Assembly: GCA_965200925.1 (NCBI GenBank)
Contig: OZ241738.1
Location: forward strand, 1,798,001 to 1,862,000
Source of the DNA: WTGU01 sp965200925
GTDB lineage: Bacteria > Pseudomonadota > Alphaproteobacteria > UBA828
DNA: 64,000 nucleotides
Direction: 5' to 3'
Part shown: one piece after another, positions 63,134-64,000 of the stretch
Layout of the letters: each line of letters starts with the position of its first letter
Position numbering within the stretch: the stretch's first letter is position 1
Translations under genes and position numbers: made by a program
The notes under the pieces: model-generated
Databases searched by the model: none
What the model was told of the DNA's origin: nothing
What the model saw: the letters and a program-made list of their open reading frames with translations, nothing else

Positions 63134-63622
63134 TCACGGCTTCCACGGCGGGATCGGCGTCTCCCAGGAGGGCTTCCCGGCCTCGCTCAGGAGCTTCAGG
63201 ATCAGCTCGATGTGGGAGAAGAGCCATTCGCCGCCTTCCTTGCGGAAGCGGGATTCGTACCAGCCGCCGATCCAGGTGTCGGCGGCCGGCCCGCCGCCCT
63301 CCGGTGCCACCTTCGCGAGCTCCCAGAGGTAGTATTCGCCGGTGGCGCTCGCGCCGTCGGGCGCGACCTCGATGATCGGCTGGGTCATGTAGTGGAGCGC
63401 CCACGGGATGCTCGTGGTGCAGACCTCGCGCAGGCCCCGGGCGATGCCGTCGCGGGTTTCCCAGCGGCCGATGCCCTCGCAGTTCCACACCGCGTCCTCG
63501 GTGAAGCACGGCGCCATCATCGCCGGGTCGCCGTTGTGGTCTGCGGCCTTGGCGTAACGCGCGATGAGTTGCTTGATGGCCTCGATGTCCTCGAGGCGTT
63601 GAAGGCGTCGTTCGACGGTCAT
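63134..63622 (-). CDS. SnoaL-like / NTF2-like protein
   Basis: This 162-residue protein has a cone-shaped NTF2 fold: LEDIEAIKQLIARYAKAADHNGD, FTEDAVWNCEGIGRWETRDGI, then strands with ALHYMTQPIIEVAPDGASATGEYY and WLFSHIELILKLLSEAGKP. Members are small-molecule isomerases, dehydratases or ligand-binders. It overlaps the hydroxylase gene stop by 4 bases (63619-63622) and is cotranscribed with it. Confidence 0.86.
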   Translation of the reverse strand: MTVERRLQRLEDIEAIKQLIARYAKAADHNGDPAMMAPCFTEDAVWNCEGIGRWETRDGIARGLREVCTTSIPWALHYMTQPIIEVAPDGASATGEYYLWELAKVAPEGGGPAADTWIGGWYESRFRKEGGEWLFSHIELILKLLSEAGKPSWETPIPPWKP

Positions 63623-64000
63623 CCTGCGTCCTCCCCGTTGTCCTGTCGATTCCGCGCGGGCTGCGCCGGCGCTTCCGACGGCGCCCGGCAGCCGGTCGGG
63701 CAGCACCGCCCCGGCTGCCGGCGGTCGCCGCCGGCGGCGCCTTCCGCGAGCACGCCCCGGTCGAGCAGCCTGCCCACCAGCGCCGCCTTCTCCTCCAGCG
63801 GGTAGCTGCGGAAGATCTCCAGCCCCGCGGCCTGGGGCGAACCGCCGCCGTGCAGGCTGATGACCGAGTACCAGCCGGCGGTGCCGGATGCCGTCAGGTC
63901 CTCGATCAGGCGCGCGACCGCCGCCCGCCGCGCGTAGGGCAGGTCGGCGCGGCCGCGGAGCATCTCGGCAAGGGTGGCGGCGGTCGCCGGGTTGTGGTCC
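63619..64000 (-). CDS. 4-hydroxyphenylacetate 3-hydroxylase (HpaB)-like protein, C-terminal part
   Basis: The frame runs off the right edge, so about 126 C-terminal residues are seen. DHNPATAATLAEMLRGR, ARLIEDLTASGTAGWYSVISLHGGGSPQAAGLEIF and LEEKAALVGRLLDRG match the helical C-terminal domain of HpaB/4-hydroxybutyryl-CoA dehydratase-type flavoproteins. After that the chain has an unusual proline/arginine/cysteine-rich tail. It would hydroxylate an aromatic or related substrate with reduced FAD. Confidence 0.82.
   Translation of the reverse strand, partial: DHNPATAATLAEMLRGRADLPYARRAAVARLIEDLTASGTAGWYSVISLHGGGSPQAAGLEIFRSYPLEEKAALVGRLLDRGVLAEGAAGGDRRQPGRCCPTGCRAPSEAPAQPARNRQDNGEDAG

Overview
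The window is about 64 kb of GC-rich chromosomal DNA from an alphaproteobacterium, most likely a Rhodospirillales-like lineage. This is inferred from the very high GC at third codon positions, aerobic cobaltochelatase cobS-cobT behind a bolA / J-domain gene pair, and an alphaproteobacterial style of SecA, FabI and AroC. No rRNA, tRNA, CRISPR array or intact insertion sequence was recognised. A few AT-richer patches (about 0.3-1.4 kb, 41.9-42.1 kb, 52.1-52.9 kb) look imported and carry nuclease, restriction or unknown genes.

Layout. 1-1.8 kb: end of a macro-domain gene, then a two-gene leftward unit with a PD-(D/E)XK nuclease and an unknown partner. 1.87-8.2 kb: pxpA, a tiny membrane protein and a divergent urease cluster ureABCEFGD. 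8.3-11.1 kb: secA behind a good promoter. 11.3-12.0 kb: ankyrin protein, tandem hairpins and a truncated secreted peptide. 12.1-22.4 kb: housekeeping genes (DsbA-like isomerase, class II aldolase, AlkA-like glycosylase, cation efflux, lipoprotein, fabI, aroC, AhpD-like, bolA, J-domain, cobS, cobT). 22.6-23.1 kb: Phd/VapC-like pair. 23.2-26.7 kb: ThDP enzyme, GNAT protein and AhpD-like protein.

26.7-38.7 kb is one leftward unit of nine genes: peptide-type binding protein, cysteine hydrolase, two permeases, a fused double ATPase, amidohydrolase-like protein, acyl-CoA ligase, tandem alpha/beta hydrolase and FAD oxidoreductase. It reads as uptake plus degradation of an unidentified amide- or acid-bearing compound. 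An aminotransferase and a GlcD-type dehydrogenase follow (38.9-41.6 kb). 41.9-43.8 kb holds a broken-looking gene, a second ankyrin protein and a HAD phosphatase. 43.8-47.8 kb is a formate-dehydrogenase-like molybdoenzyme with FdhD and a CobW-type GTPase. 47.9-52.0 kb has an aldo/keto reductase, a small unknown protein, a cytosine-deaminase-like amidohydrolase and a TPR-oxygenase protein.

52.1-54.0 kb is the most interesting stretch. A beta-order DNA methyltransferase is preceded by a small ribbon-helix-helix protein, and divergent to both is an orphan protein with a PD...ESK site. This looks like a compact restriction-modification system of an unrecognised nuclease family. It abuts a polyamine-type ABC transporter (54.0-57.1 kb) that lacks its ATPase. 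The right end (57.5-64 kb) holds a GNAT protein, two SDRs, an acyl-CoA ligase, an EamA transporter, an intact MNT nucleotidyltransferase whose HEPN partner is decayed, a SnoaL-like protein and the end of an HpaB-like flavin hydroxylase.
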